Shown: one piece after another, positions 1 to 8,225 of the stretch
Layout: each line of letters opens with the position of its first letter
Position numbering within the stretch: position 1 is the stretch's first letter
Assembly: GCA_965227645.1 (NCBI GenBank)
Contig: OZ245773.1
Coordinates: 3,906,001 to 3,970,000, forward strand
Direction: 5' to 3'
DNA: 64,000 nucleotides
From: Flavimaribacter sp024343425
GTDB taxonomy: Bacteria > Pseudomonadota > Alphaproteobacteria > Rhizobiales > Rhizobiaceae
Made by a program: the position numbers and the translations under genes
The notes under the pieces: model-generated
The model's database searches: none
The model's input: the letters and a program-made list of their open reading frames with translations, nothing else
Told to the model about the DNA's origin: nothing

Positions 1-72
1 CATCTCTACGCCCATTACAAACTCGATGGCGCAGGCATTCGCGAGGTCGCGGAAGCCTTCTTGCACGATTGA
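1..72 (+). CDS. 3' end of an unidentified protein (partial)
   Basis: The first 72 bases read open in the frame that ends with TGA at 70-72 and encode only the last 23 residues, ending REVAEAFLHD. The window cuts off the rest. The peptide resembles the C-terminal tails of transketolase-type subunits that often accompany SDR dehydrogenases in sugar loci, but this is too short to assign. It lies 31 bp before the SDR gene on the same strand, so the two may be co-transcribed. Confidence 0.45.
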   Translation, partial: HLYAHYKLDGAGIREVAEAFLHD

Positions 73-103
73 GCCTCCGGGTATTTGCAGAAAGGGATCA
101 CGC

Positions 104-793
104 GTGAAAACGGCTATTGTAACAGGAGGCAGCACGGGCATCGGCCTGGCCGTTTCCACAGAACTCGCGAACAACGGCTATCATGTGCTGGCCGCAGGAC
201 TCGATCGTGAAGGCGATCTGCCGAAAGGGGTCGAGTTCGTCGAGACCAATGTAACCGACCAGAAGGATCTGGACGCGCTGGTCGCAAAGGCCGATCGCAT
301 TGACGCGCTGGTCAATTGCGCCGGGATTCTGCGTCAGGAACGCGAATGGGGCGTGGATGATTTCAAGCTCGTGCTGGATGTGAACCTGACAGCCGGTCTG
401 GCGGCCGCCACGACGGCAAGGGAAAAATTGCGCGCCAGCGGCGGATCCATCGTGAACATCGCGTCGATGTGGAGTTTCTTCGGTTCGCCGAAGTCGCCCG
501 CATATGCGGCGTCCAAAAGCGGCGTCGTCGCCCTGACGCGGTCGATGGCGGTCGCCTGGGGGCCAGAAGGCATTCGCGTCAACGCGGTGGCGCCCGGCTG
601 GGTGATGACCCGGATGGCCGTTGGCGCGAAAAACGACCCGACGCGCGGACCGAAAATCACCGAACGCATTCCGCTCGGACGTTGGGCCGAGCCTTCCGAC
701 GTTGCGAACGTGATCGCGTTTTTGGTGTCGGAAAAGGCCGCCTATGTGCACGGCGTGGTGCTGCCGGTCGATGGCGGCTACTCGGTCGCCTGA
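104..793 (+). CDS. SDR family NAD(P)-dependent oxidoreductase
   Basis: This 229-residue classical short-chain dehydrogenase should oxidise an alcohol or sugar with NAD(P). The nucleotide-binding motif TGGSTGIG lies near residues 7-14, an NCAG-type motif follows, and the active site is the YAASK tetrad (Tyr, Lys) after a Ser in NIAS. The C-terminus ends in VDGGYSVA, normal for the family. I chose the GTG at 104 because AAAGGGA lies just upstream at 91-97 and the Rossmann strand begins at once. An upstream ATG at 26 would add 26 residues with no family match and overlap the preceding gene. A hairpin terminator follows at 842-864. The substrate is unknown; the context suggests a sugar or sugar acid. 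Confidence 0.85.
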   Translation: MKTAIVTGGSTGIGLAVSTELANNGYHVLAAGLDREGDLPKGVEFVETNVTDQKDLDALVAKADRIDALVNCAGILRQEREWGVDDFKLVLDVNLTAGLAAATTAREKLRASGGSIVNIASMWSFFGSPKSPAYAASKSGVVALTRSMAVAWGPEGIRVNAVAPGWVMTRMAVGAKNDPTRGPKITERIPLGRWAEPSDVANVIAFLVSEKAAYVHGVVLPVDGGYSVA

Positions 794-838
794 ACCGCCC
801 TGCCGTCAAAATGGGCGGACGAGTTACCCTGCATCCGA

Positions 839-1519
839 TCAGGCGGTTTCGCGACCGCCTTTTTCGTGCTGTTCGTGCTTCGTGATGAGCTCGTAGCTCC
901 ACGCGATATCCTGCCGCATGGCGTCGCGCGCCGCCTCCGGATCGCCGGCTTTAAGAGCAGCGATATACTTGAAGTGAAGATGGTCGTCGGCGCTCAGCCG
1001 TTTGAGAGGCACCTCCTCATGGAAAGTGCGCAAGAACGGGCCCATCAAGGTCCACATATTCTCGCATATCGTTTCGACATACGGCATTTGCGCCAAATGC
1101 AGGTTGAGAAAATGAAAATCCCGGTTTGCGCGCGCCGCGTCGCGCGCGTTGGAAACGACCTTTATGAAGGTCGCGTTCTGCGCTTCGAATTCCGCGATTA
1201 TCTCAGGCGTGACCAGTTCGCACACACGGTAGGCGGCCATGCCTTCAAGTTCTCTGCGAATGGCGACGATCTCGCGCAGATCACGCGGCGTGAGTTGAGG
1301 CACGACGATCGACGTCGCCGCCTTGACCTGCAGAGCGCGCTCGCTGGCCAGGCGAAAAAGCGCCTCTCGAACCGGCGTAATCGAAGTTCCATACTGCTCT
1401 GCGACCGAACTGATGGTAAGTCTCTCGCCCGGCCGAAATTCGCCGTCCATCAATGACAGGCGAATATCCCGATAAATCTGCTCGGAAAGATTTTCCTTCA
1501 CTACGGTCTTGTGTCGCAT
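839..1519 (-). CDS. GntR family transcriptional regulator, FCD (FadR) subfamily
   Basis: A 226-residue regulator with an N-terminal winged helix (about residues 10-75, with the usual TSITPVREALFRL recognition-helix pattern) and an all-helical C-terminal FCD domain (about 85-215). Histidines that could bind a metal or acid ligand are present (HFLNLH, HLHFKY). Members usually repress sugar-acid or carboxylate catabolism and are released by the substrate. It is the last minus-strand gene after the ABC transporter and lactonase genes, so it probably controls them and perhaps the divergent SDR/kinase/aldolase genes starting at 7400. A GTCAG-N7-CTGAC inverted repeat lies 25 bp upstream of its start. 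Confidence 0.88.
   Translation of the reverse strand: MRHKTVVKENLSEQIYRDIRLSLMDGEFRPGERLTISSVAEQYGTSITPVREALFRLASERALQVKAATSIVVPQLTPRDLREIVAIRRELEGMAAYRVCELVTPEIIAEFEAQNATFIKVVSNARDAARANRDFHFLNLHLAQMPYVETICENMWTLMGPFLRTFHEEVPLKRLSADDHLHFKYIAALKAGDPEAARDAMRQDIAWSYELITKHEQHEKGGRETA
842..864 (+). terminator. Intrinsic terminator inside the 3' end of the convergent regulator gene
   Basis: GGCGGT (842-847) pairs with ACCGCC (854-859) around a 6-nt loop and is followed by five T residues (860-864). It is a typical Rho-independent terminator for the plus-strand SDR gene ending at 793. The hairpin DNA also encodes the last residues and stop of the minus-strand gntR gene, whose stop codon is at 839-841. 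Confidence 0.75.
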
Positions 1520-1543
1520 TTCTCGTCCCAGAGCTTATTCTTC

Positions 1544-1560
1544 GTCAGAATCAGACTGAC
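1544..1560. promoter_or_regulatory. Inverted repeat upstream of gntR (possible operator)
   Basis: GTCAG at 1544-1548 and CTGAC at 1556-1560 form a perfect 5-bp inverted repeat with a 7-bp spacer, 25 bp upstream of the gntR start. It could be an autoregulatory GntR site or a small 5' UTR hairpin. A repeat this short can arise by chance, so the call is weak. Confidence 0.25.
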
Positions 1561-1621
1561 ATTCCTTGGGCTCCCCAAAGCCGGATGAATTACAGGTACT
1601 TGCAATTCATGGCAAAAACAA

Positions 1622-2494
1622 TCAGCCCGCGTATCGATATTCAGGCAAGCCCCGCACGTCCAGACCGTCGATCACGAACAGCGATCCGGCTTCCGCGCCT
1701 GTTTCCGTAATGCCCGGAACCGGCGCGCGCAGCATCGATGTCGCGTAAAGTCGGTCGAGGTTCGGTCCGCCGAACATCACCGACGTCACGCAGACGACGG
1801 GCATGTCGATGGTGAGTATTTTCTTGCCTGCCGGATCGAACCGGTGGATCTTGCTCTTGTACACGCCGGCGCTCCACACGCAGCCTTCCGCGTCCACGGT
1901 CGCGCCGTCCGGCAACCCGTCTTCCTCGGCGAAATCGCAGAATTTCCGCCTGTTCGCCACCAGACCGGTTTCCAGATCATAGTCGTAGGCCCAGATCGCG
2001 CGGGAGCGACTGTCAGCGAAGTAGAAAATGCTGTGGTCGGGGTTCCAGCAGGGTCCGTTCGACACGGTGATGTTGTCGTCGAGTTGCGTGACCTTGCGGT
2101 CGGCGCCCAAGCTATAGAGCACGCCGAGCGCCTGCGTTTCCGTGGTTTCCAGGCTGCCTGAAAGGAAGCGGCCGCGCTTGTCGACCTTCCCGTCGTTCAT
2201 GCGGACGTTTTCGCCCTTGTGTTCGATCGCCTCAATGAGCTCAGACTGGCCGGTTTCGAAATCGAAGATATGAAATCCATTCGCCAGCGAAAGCACAGCG
2301 CCGCCGTTTTCACGCAGCGCGAGCGAGCCGATCTTTTCCGGAACATCCCAGCTTTCAACGCCGTTTCCGTTTTCATCGGCGCGGAAGATCTTGCTGCCAT
2401 AGCTGTCGATCCAATAGAGCTTCTGTTCCTTGACGTCCCAGAGCGGTCCCTCGCCCAATATGGTTTGGCAGTCGACGATCGCCTTGATTTCCAT
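1622..2494 (-). CDS. SMP-30/gluconolactonase family lactonase
   Basis: A 290-residue six-bladed beta-propeller lactonase that should hydrolyse an aldonolactone to the free sugar acid using a divalent metal. The metal-site sequences are visible: the first-blade Glu in EGPLWD (residues 15-20), the Asn of SNGPCWNPD and the Asp of a late-blade motif. There is no signal peptide, so it acts in the cytoplasm. It lies 28 bp after the ABC permease gene in the same operon, so the transporter probably brings in a sugar or lactone whose oxidation product this enzyme opens. Confidence 0.85.
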   Translation of the reverse strand: MEIKAIVDCQTILGEGPLWDVKEQKLYWIDSYGSKIFRADENGNGVESWDVPEKIGSLALRENGGAVLSLANGFHIFDFETGQSELIEAIEHKGENVRMNDGKVDKRGRFLSGSLETTETQALGVLYSLGADRKVTQLDDNITVSNGPCWNPDHSIFYFADSRSRAIWAYDYDLETGLVANRRKFCDFAEEDGLPDGATVDAEGCVWSAGVYKSKIHRFDPAGKKILTIDMPVVCVTSVMFGGPNLDRLYATSMLRAPVPGITETGAEAGSLFVIDGLDVRGLPEYRYAG

Positions 2495-2522
2495 GAAGCG
2501 TTTCTCCTCTTGTAGCCGGCTT

Positions 2523-3458
2523 CTACAGCCCCGGCTGTTTGCGTCGATGCGTGCTCACGGCAAGCACCAGCAAGCCGCCCGTTATCAGCATCTGATAGTA
2601 GGTCGATATGTTCAGAAGATTGAGCCCGTTGCCGAGAAGCGCCAGGAACAGAACCCCGGTCACAGGGCCTGTCAGACCGCCGAGACCGCCCGAAAGCTGG
2701 GTTCCGCCAAGCGCGGTCGCCGCAATCGAATCGATCGCGAAAGCGTTGCCGACCAGCGGATCGCCGCTCGCCAGACGCGCGGCGAGATTCAAGCCGGCCA
2801 GACAGGCGAAAATCGATGAAAACAGGTAGGCCGAGGCGATGACGCGTCTCGTATTGACGCCTCCGAGCAATGCGCTCTCTTCCGACGCGCCGGTCGCCAT
2901 CAAATGAAGTCCGAAGCGACTGCGGGTGATGATCAGGGTGCCGACGATCACGGCGAATGCCGCGAACAGGACCGGCAGCGGCAAACCGAAATACTCCGCC
3001 GACGCATACCACGACATCCAGTCGGCGACTTCGCCGCCCGGGATCGGCCGGACATAGAGCGCAATGCCCTGAACGGCGGTCATTGTCGACAGCGTCATGA
3101 GGATGGGATGGACGCCGAGATAAAGGATGCCCATGGCGTTTACCAGTCCAACCGAAAGCGCCGCAGCCATGGCGAGCGGAACAGAATAGGGCGTATTGTG
3201 GCTGACGATCGCTGTTGTCATGGATACGACCGAGCCGACGGACAGGTCCAGACCGGATGTCAGGATGACCATGACCTGCCCGATCGTGACCAGGATCAGA
3301 CTGACCTGCTGGTTGAGAATATTGATCAGGTTCTGGGTGGCCAGCGCATGCGGGCTGAAGTAGCCCAGAATACAGGCGAGGATTATGATCAGCAGGATGA
3401 CCGGCAAGGCGGTCATGCGGCGCATCCGTGCTGCGGTGGTTGCTCTCATCAGCTTCAT
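2523..3458 (-). CDS. ABC transporter permease, RbsC/carbohydrate (CUT2) family
   Basis: A 311-residue inner-membrane permease of the ribose-type importer family, with about eight to ten hydrophobic segments and the family signature around GLDLSVGSV and the later TALGGTQLSGG. The start at 3458 (MKLMRATT) overlaps the ATPase stop codon by four bases, the usual coupled arrangement; the open frame extends further upstream, but only as a shadow of the ATPase gene. It is the second permease of this importer; the other lies at 6078-7052. The two probably form a heterodimer. Confidence 0.9.
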   Translation of the reverse strand: MKLMRATTAARMRRMTALPVILLIIILACILGYFSPHALATQNLINILNQQVSLILVTIGQVMVILTSGLDLSVGSVVSMTTAIVSHNTPYSVPLAMAAALSVGLVNAMGILYLGVHPILMTLSTMTAVQGIALYVRPIPGGEVADWMSWYASAEYFGLPLPVLFAAFAVIVGTLIITRSRFGLHLMATGASEESALLGGVNTRRVIASAYLFSSIFACLAGLNLAARLASGDPLVGNAFAIDSIAATALGGTQLSGGLGGLTGPVTGVLFLALLGNGLNLLNISTYYQMLITGGLLVLAVSTHRRKQPGL

Positions 3459-4942
3459 GCCGACTCCCCTTCGACGGCGGCTGCCATTATCATTTCCTCG
3501 GTCGCTCCTTCTCCGCGGAACTCCGCGACGGTGGCGCCATTGCGAACAACGATGATGCGGTCGCAAAGACCGATGAGCTCCGGCAGTTCGCGCGACGTCA
3601 CCAGCACCGGCACGCCGCTGTCTGCAAGTTCGCGCAACAACGCATAGATTTCGGATTTGGCGCCGATGTCGACGCCTCGAGTCGGTTCTTCGCAGATCAA
3701 GTGCTTCACGCCTCGAACCAGCCAACGCGCCAGCAGTGCCTTCTGCTGATTGCCGCCCGACAGCTCGCCGATCGACTGATTGACATTGCGCAAACGAACC
3801 CGAAGGCGCTCAACCTGGTTGGCGATTTCGCTTTTTAACGTCGGGGCCAGACGCGCCAGCCCAAGTCCGGGCAAGAGCCCGACGGAGATGTTGCGCGCGA
3901 CGCTCAGGCTGAGAAACAGACCCTCTGCTTTTCGATCTTCGGGGATAAGTCCAATGCCGGCTCTGATCCCGCCCGATGGACCCGTATGACTGAAATCCTC
4001 GCCATCGAACTTGATTTCACCGGAAACCAGCGTGTGTCCTTCGAATATCGCGCGGGTAATCTCGATTTGCCCCTGGCCTTCCAGGCCGGCCAGACCAACG
4101 ATCTCGTTGCGTCCGATTGAAAAATTCACCGGACCTTTCAGCCCTTCCACCACAACGTCGCGCAGCTCAACCAGAGGCGGTCCGGCCTCCTCGGGTCCCT
4201 TGCGGTGAGGATAGAGTTGATCAAGCGAGCGGCCGACCATCGTCGTCACCAGTTCCTCGGAATTGGTTTCGCTCATCTTGAAATGTCCTGCGTACTGGCC
4301 GTCTTTCAGGACGGTCACCTCGTCGCAGAGATCGAACAGTTCCGGCAGCCGGTGGGAGATGTAGAGGATACCCTTCCCCTCACCCTGCAATCGTCTGATC
4401 AAGTCGAACAATTTGCCGGCTTCGCGATCGCCAAGCGCTGCGGTCGGTTCGTCGAAGACGAAAATCTTCGCGTCGCGCATCACGCCTTTCGCGATCTCGA
4501 CCATTTGCTGTTCGGCTACGCGAAGACTGCCGGTCAACACATTCGGATCCAGGTCCAGACCCACATCCTCAAGGATGCCGCGGCTTTCTTTCGCCATCGC
4601 CTGCCGGTCGATCATGCCGAGGGCGTTGCGCGGTTCGCGGCCGAGAAACAGGTTCTCGGCCACGGACAGGTTCGGAAGCAGAATGAACTCCTGGAAGATG
4701 GTGGAGACGCCGGCCGCCCGCGCCTGTTCGGCGGCGCTCCAGTTCACCTCTTCACCACCGATGATGAGGGTTCCGGAACTGGGCGGATACACACCTGAAA
4801 TGATCTTCATCAGGGTGGATTTGCCAGCGCCGTTTTCTCCAAGCACCGCGTGGATACTGCCCGGCTTCAGCTTGAGCGAGACCCCGCGAAGGGCCTGAAC
4901 AGGGCCGAAAGCCTTGGTGATGTCTTGAACTTCCAGAAGCAT
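3455..4942 (-). CDS. Sugar ABC transporter ATP-binding protein (RbsA/MglA type)
   Basis: A double-cassette ATPase of about 495 residues that powers the CUT2 importer. The first Walker A is GENGAGKST at residues 35-43. The first signature is the degenerate LRVAEQQ, and the second half has the full LSGGNQQK signature. This asymmetry is normal in RbsA-type proteins. I prefer the ATG at 4942, directly before LLEVQDITK and 7 bp after the binding-protein stop. A start at 4981 would add 13 residues and overlap the binding-protein gene by 32 bp. It is translationally coupled to the permease downstream. Confidence 0.88.
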   Translation of the reverse strand: MLLEVQDITKAFGPVQALRGVSLKLKPGSIHAVLGENGAGKSTLMKIISGVYPPSSGTLIIGGEEVNWSAAEQARAAGVSTIFQEFILLPNLSVAENLFLGREPRNALGMIDRQAMAKESRGILEDVGLDLDPNVLTGSLRVAEQQMVEIAKGVMRDAKIFVFDEPTAALGDREAGKLFDLIRRLQGEGKGILYISHRLPELFDLCDEVTVLKDGQYAGHFKMSETNSEELVTTMVGRSLDQLYPHRKGPEEAGPPLVELRDVVVEGLKGPVNFSIGRNEIVGLAGLEGQGQIEITRAIFEGHTLVSGEIKFDGEDFSHTGPSGGIRAGIGLIPEDRKAEGLFLSLSVARNISVGLLPGLGLARLAPTLKSEIANQVERLRVRLRNVNQSIGELSGGNQQKALLARWLVRGVKHLICEEPTRGVDIGAKSEIYALLRELADSGVPVLVTSRELPELIGLCDRIIVVRNGATVAEFRGEGATEEMIMAAAVEGESA

Positions 4943-4949
4943 TGCAGGC

Positions 4950-6014
4950 TTACTTGCCGTAGATTTCCTGGAGCTTTTCATCCGGGAGCGTAGAGCCGAC
5001 CCAGTAGGAGTCGTTCAGCTCCGGACGATAGAACTCGTCGATCTGCTCCTTCGTGATCGGCGCCGGGTCGACAAGGTTGTCCTGGGCGATCGGCTCACCC
5101 TTGAGAACACGCAGCGCGGCGACAACACCCTGCTGGCCGAACCAGGTCGGGCTGATCGGCGCGACGCTCTGGAGATCCTTTTCCTTCCAGATGCGCAGGA
5201 AACCATTGTTGGCTTCACCGGTCATCGGGATAAGCGGAAGACCGTTTTCTTCAGCGACCTCGGCGCATGCCTGGGTCATGGCGCCGCCGGAAGACCAGAT
5301 GCCCTGGACATTCGGATGCGCGATCAGCAGCGATTCACAAACCTGCTTGCCCTTGTCGTAGGCCCAATCGGCGAATCCCTGGTCGATAACCTTGATGTCC
5401 GGGTAGTCGGCGAAGACTTCCTCGACGCCGCGCCAGCGATCATTGTCGATCGAGTTTCCGGAAATACCTCGGATAGCAATGACGTTGCCTTTGCCGCCGA
5501 GAGCTTCGGCAAGATACTTGGCGCCGTCGCGACCGAACTGCGCATCGTCCGCAAGCAGCTTCACCGTGTAGTTTTCAGGCGTTGCGTTTGACGAGAAGAT
5601 GATGACCGGAATGCCGGCTTCGTGCGCCTTTTCAAGCGCATTGTTCAGGGCGACTTCGGAACCGGGCGCTACGAGCAAGGCGTCGACGCCGCGGGTGATC
5701 AGGCTTTCGATATCGGCCACCTGACGATTTACGTCGCCGCCGGCGTCGGCGACGATGACTTCGGTGATTTCAGGATGCAGCGACGCTTCGTGCTTGAGCT
5801 CTTCAACCATCTGCACACGCCAGGTATTGACGACAGAGATGTTCGAGAAACCCAGGACGAACTCGTCCTTCTCCGAAGCGGCGGCCTTGTCGACCATCGG
5901 AGATCCTTCAACCGGCGAAAGTGCCGAATTGAGTTCCGGAACCTGCGCGTAAGCCGGCGCCGTAGCAACGGCCAAAAGCAAAGAGCCGGCCAGGAACACG
6001 TTTTTCATATGCAT
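4950..6014 (-). CDS. Periplasmic sugar-binding protein of the CUT2 ABC importer
   Basis: A 354-residue exported binding protein (RbsB family, periplasmic-binding-protein type 1 fold). The N-terminal signal peptide ends at the A-Y-A/Q junction near residue 23. The domain has the family motifs VADAGGDVNRQVADI and DALLVAPGS. The start is fixed by GGAGGAG four bases upstream; a second ATG two codons later is also possible. It captures the substrate for the permeases and ATPase encoded around it. A GC-rich hairpin (6032-6049) lies just upstream, between it and the first permease gene. Confidence 0.9.
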   Translation of the reverse strand: MHMKNVFLAGSLLLAVATAPAYAQVPELNSALSPVEGSPMVDKAAASEKDEFVLGFSNISVVNTWRVQMVEELKHEASLHPEITEVIVADAGGDVNRQVADIESLITRGVDALLVAPGSEVALNNALEKAHEAGIPVIIFSSNATPENYTVKLLADDAQFGRDGAKYLAEALGGKGNVIAIRGISGNSIDNDRWRGVEEVFADYPDIKVIDQGFADWAYDKGKQVCESLLIAHPNVQGIWSSGGAMTQACAEVAEENGLPLIPMTGEANNGFLRIWKEKDLQSVAPISPTWFGQQGVVAALRVLKGEPIAQDNLVDPAPITKEQIDEFYRPELNDSYWVGSTLPDEKLQEIYGK

Positions 6015-6031
6015 TATACTCCTCCAAAATG

Positions 6032-6049
6032 GCGCGCCGCTCGGCGCGC
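6032..6049. other. GC-rich hairpin upstream of the binding-protein gene
   Basis: GCGCGCCG (6032-6039) and CGGCGCGC (6042-6049) form a perfect 8-bp stem with a two-base loop. It sits in the intercistronic gap between the upstream permease (start 7052) and the binding-protein gene. Such hairpins often mark mRNA processing or stabilising sites that raise binding-protein levels; no T-run follows, so it is not a classical terminator. Confidence 0.4.
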
Positions 6050-6077
6050 ATTTGTTCCCCGGCCCATCCGAGGAATT

Positions 6078-7052
6078 CTATTGTCGGCGCAATCGCGCAA
6101 GAGCAGCTGCTCCGGCGATGATTGCGCCTTGAACGATAAGCTGGGCGGGTTTGCCCAGCCCCATACCGGTCATGAGATTTGCAAGGAACGTCAGCGCGTA
6201 GGCGCCAGCGAGAACGCCGGCCACGCCGCCCGCGCCGCCGCCGAAGGTCGTCCCGCCAAGGACGACGGCCGCAACGGACGCCAGAACCAGGTCAGCCCCG
6301 AGATTGAGCGTGCCGGTGCCGATATACCCTGTCAGAATAATGCCGGCGACACCGGCGAACACGCCGCATAGCACATGCGCGACCAGCAATTCCTTGCGCA
6401 CGGACACGCCGCCCAGCCAGGCGGCGCCGTATGATGACCCAGTCGCGTAGAGCGCATGTCCAAATACGCTGCGACGCAATACGAAAGCCGAAATCAACGC
6501 GAGCGCCAAAAGCAGCGCTCCGGCGACCGGAAACAGGCCCCAGCGCCCGGTGGCGATCTCGCGGACGAACGGATGAACCGAACCGCCCGGCGCGCCGCCG
6601 CTGACCAGATAGCTGACCCCGATCAGCATCACCGACACGCCCAGCGTAACAACCACGGCCGAAGCGCGAACAAATACGATGAGGATGGCGTTGAAAGCAC
6701 CAACGAGCGCGCCGAAGACCAGCGGAAATCCAATCGACAGGACGACCGGGCCTCCTGAAAACACAGGCAGCGCGAGCGTCACGTTGACGACTGCGATCAC
6801 TCCGCCGATCGACAGATCGATGGAGCGCCCGATCATCGGAAGACACTGTCCGATCGCCGTCAGCGCGAGCGGCACCGTCTGCCTGAGAACGATCAAAAGG
6901 AACGGCACGCTGAGAAGGCGCGGCTGGACAATCGCAGCGATCGTGAACAGCAGCAACAGCGCGGGCCAGGCGGGGATGGCCAGAAAACTGCGCAGGAGGG
7001 CAAGCGGCAGATCAAACGCCTTGCGCCCTTCAACTACTTCGTTTTGTACCAT
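6078..7052 (-). CDS. ABC transporter permease, RbsC/carbohydrate (CUT2) family
   Basis: A 324-residue inner-membrane permease, the first gene of the minus-strand importer operon. It has the RbsC-type signature region (SIDLSIGGV) and the later VVLGGTTFGGG-like loop, with about nine hydrophobic segments. Its start faces the plus-strand SDR across a 347-bp intergenic region that should hold both promoters. Two different permease genes in one CUT2 operon is a common arrangement. Confidence 0.9.
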   Translation of the reverse strand: MVQNEVVEGRKAFDLPLALLRSFLAIPAWPALLLLFTIAAIVQPRLLSVPFLLIVLRQTVPLALTAIGQCLPMIGRSIDLSIGGVIAVVNVTLALPVFSGGPVVLSIGFPLVFGALVGAFNAILIVFVRASAVVVTLGVSVMLIGVSYLVSGGAPGGSVHPFVREIATGRWGLFPVAGALLLALALISAFVLRRSVFGHALYATGSSYGAAWLGGVSVRKELLVAHVLCGVFAGVAGIILTGYIGTGTLNLGADLVLASVAAVVLGGTTFGGGAGGVAGVLAGAYALTFLANLMTGMGLGKPAQLIVQGAIIAGAAALARLRRQ

Positions 7053-7399
7053 TTCCTCCCCTTATTCTCGTTGGTCGAGAACGTATTTTCAGTCGCGCGC
7101 CGAATGATGATTGTCTCCGCATCGGCGTTGCTGGCGCGCAAACTGCAACAATTCGACAGTCACGTCAAGCATGATACATGATGCATCTTGCATCTAATAT
7201 CTTTTTCTGTAATTTCAGGTCGACTCACCGTCGCAGCGAACAGGAGGATCGGGTTGCAGGTGGAGACAGCCATCCATGCCGCCATCCAGACCGCGCGCGC
7301 TCCGATTCAGTCGGGGCGCGGGGTCACTACGCATTTCACAGACTTTCCTGGCGCTTCTCACGATCGCCGGCCGTCAGCAAACATTCGCGGAGTAAAAGC
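7053..7399. promoter_or_regulatory. Divergent control region of the sugar-acid module
   Basis: This 347-bp gap separates the importer operon (minus) from the SDR/kinase/aldolase operon (plus). I see no convincing gene in it; an in-frame extension upstream of the SDR lacks family similarity. Its main landmark is a near-perfect palindrome at 7177-7190. Promoters are expected here, but no clean -35/-10 pair was recognised. Confidence 0.5.
7177..7190. promoter_or_regulatory. Near-perfect 14-bp palindrome, candidate GntR operator
   Basis: CATGATGCATCTTG reads the same on both strands except for one mismatched pair (positions 3/12), and its core GATGCATC is a perfect 8-bp palindrome. A second GCATC follows at once. 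It lies in the divergent control region, where a repressor could govern both operons. The FCD regulator at 839-1519 is the obvious candidate; binding is inferred. Confidence 0.4.
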
Positions 7400-8143
7400 A
7401 TGAGTAAAACGTCAGATTGTCTCGCCATCGTAACCGGCGCCGCAGGCACCATAGGAGTGGCCATCACAAGGCAATTGGTCGCGGACGGCCATCGCGTCGT
7501 TGCGCTGGACCTGGCCATGGATCCGCTTCAGGCGCTTGCCGACGAGATGCCGGGACGCGTGATTCCTCTCGTGCTCGACATATCCGATCCCGTCGCGATT
7601 GAAAGCGAATGGAAAAAACTCAAAGAAGCACACGGACCGGTCCAGATCCTGATCAACAATGCCGGCATACTTTCCAACAACAAGGCGGAACAAACCTCGC
7701 CTGACGAATGGCGCAAGATCATTGAGGTCAACCTTGGCGGTCCTTTCTATCTCGCCCGGCTCGCCCTGGGCGACATGCGCGAAGCTGGATGGGGACGCAT
7801 CGTCAATATCTGCTCGCTGTCCATGAAGACAGGCGGCCTGACCGCCGGAACCGCCTATGCGGCCTCCAAGGGAGGGCTTGGCGCGCTGACATTCTCGCTG
7901 GCGCGGGAATCTGCGGCGCAGGGAATCACCGTCAACGGAATAGCGCCCGGTTACGTCATGACGCCGATGGTGACCAAACAACTAAGCGACGAACAGAGGG
8001 CTGCGCAGTTGAGCGGCATTCCGATCGGCCGGTTTACGGACGCCGACGAAATCGCCCATTGCGTCTCCTATCTGGCCAGCATGAACGCTGGTTCGATCAC
8101 CGGTGAAATCCTCGACATCAATGGCGGAATACTGATGGACTAG
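7400..8143 (+). CDS. SDR family oxidoreductase (probable sugar or sugar-acid dehydrogenase)
   Basis: A 247-residue classical SDR: TGAAGTIG cofactor motif (about residues 11-18), NNAG motif, catalytic Ser in NICSLS, and YAASK with the Tyr/Lys pair. It ends LDINGGILMD, close to the family norm. The ATG at 7400 has a GGAG box at 7389-7392; upstream in-frame codons have no matching sequence. It leads the operon with the DUF1537 kinase and class II aldolase. In known tetronate pathways the oxidation before these two enzymes is usually done by a beta-hydroxyacid dehydrogenase, so this SDR may be the functional substitute. Confidence 0.87.
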   Translation: MSKTSDCLAIVTGAAGTIGVAITRQLVADGHRVVALDLAMDPLQALADEMPGRVIPLVLDISDPVAIESEWKKLKEAHGPVQILINNAGILSNNKAEQTSPDEWRKIIEVNLGGPFYLARLALGDMREAGWGRIVNICSLSMKTGGLTAGTAYAASKGGLGALTFSLARESAAQGITVNGIAPGYVMTPMVTKQLSDEQRAAQLSGIPIGRFTDADEIAHCVSYLASMNAGSITGEILDINGGILMD

Positions 8144-8225
8144 GCGGGATTGGCTTGTCTTGCCTGACAAAGTCCACCCGCCATTGCGTGGCCACAACAA
8201 TGACAGTCGCAACAGGAAGAACGCC

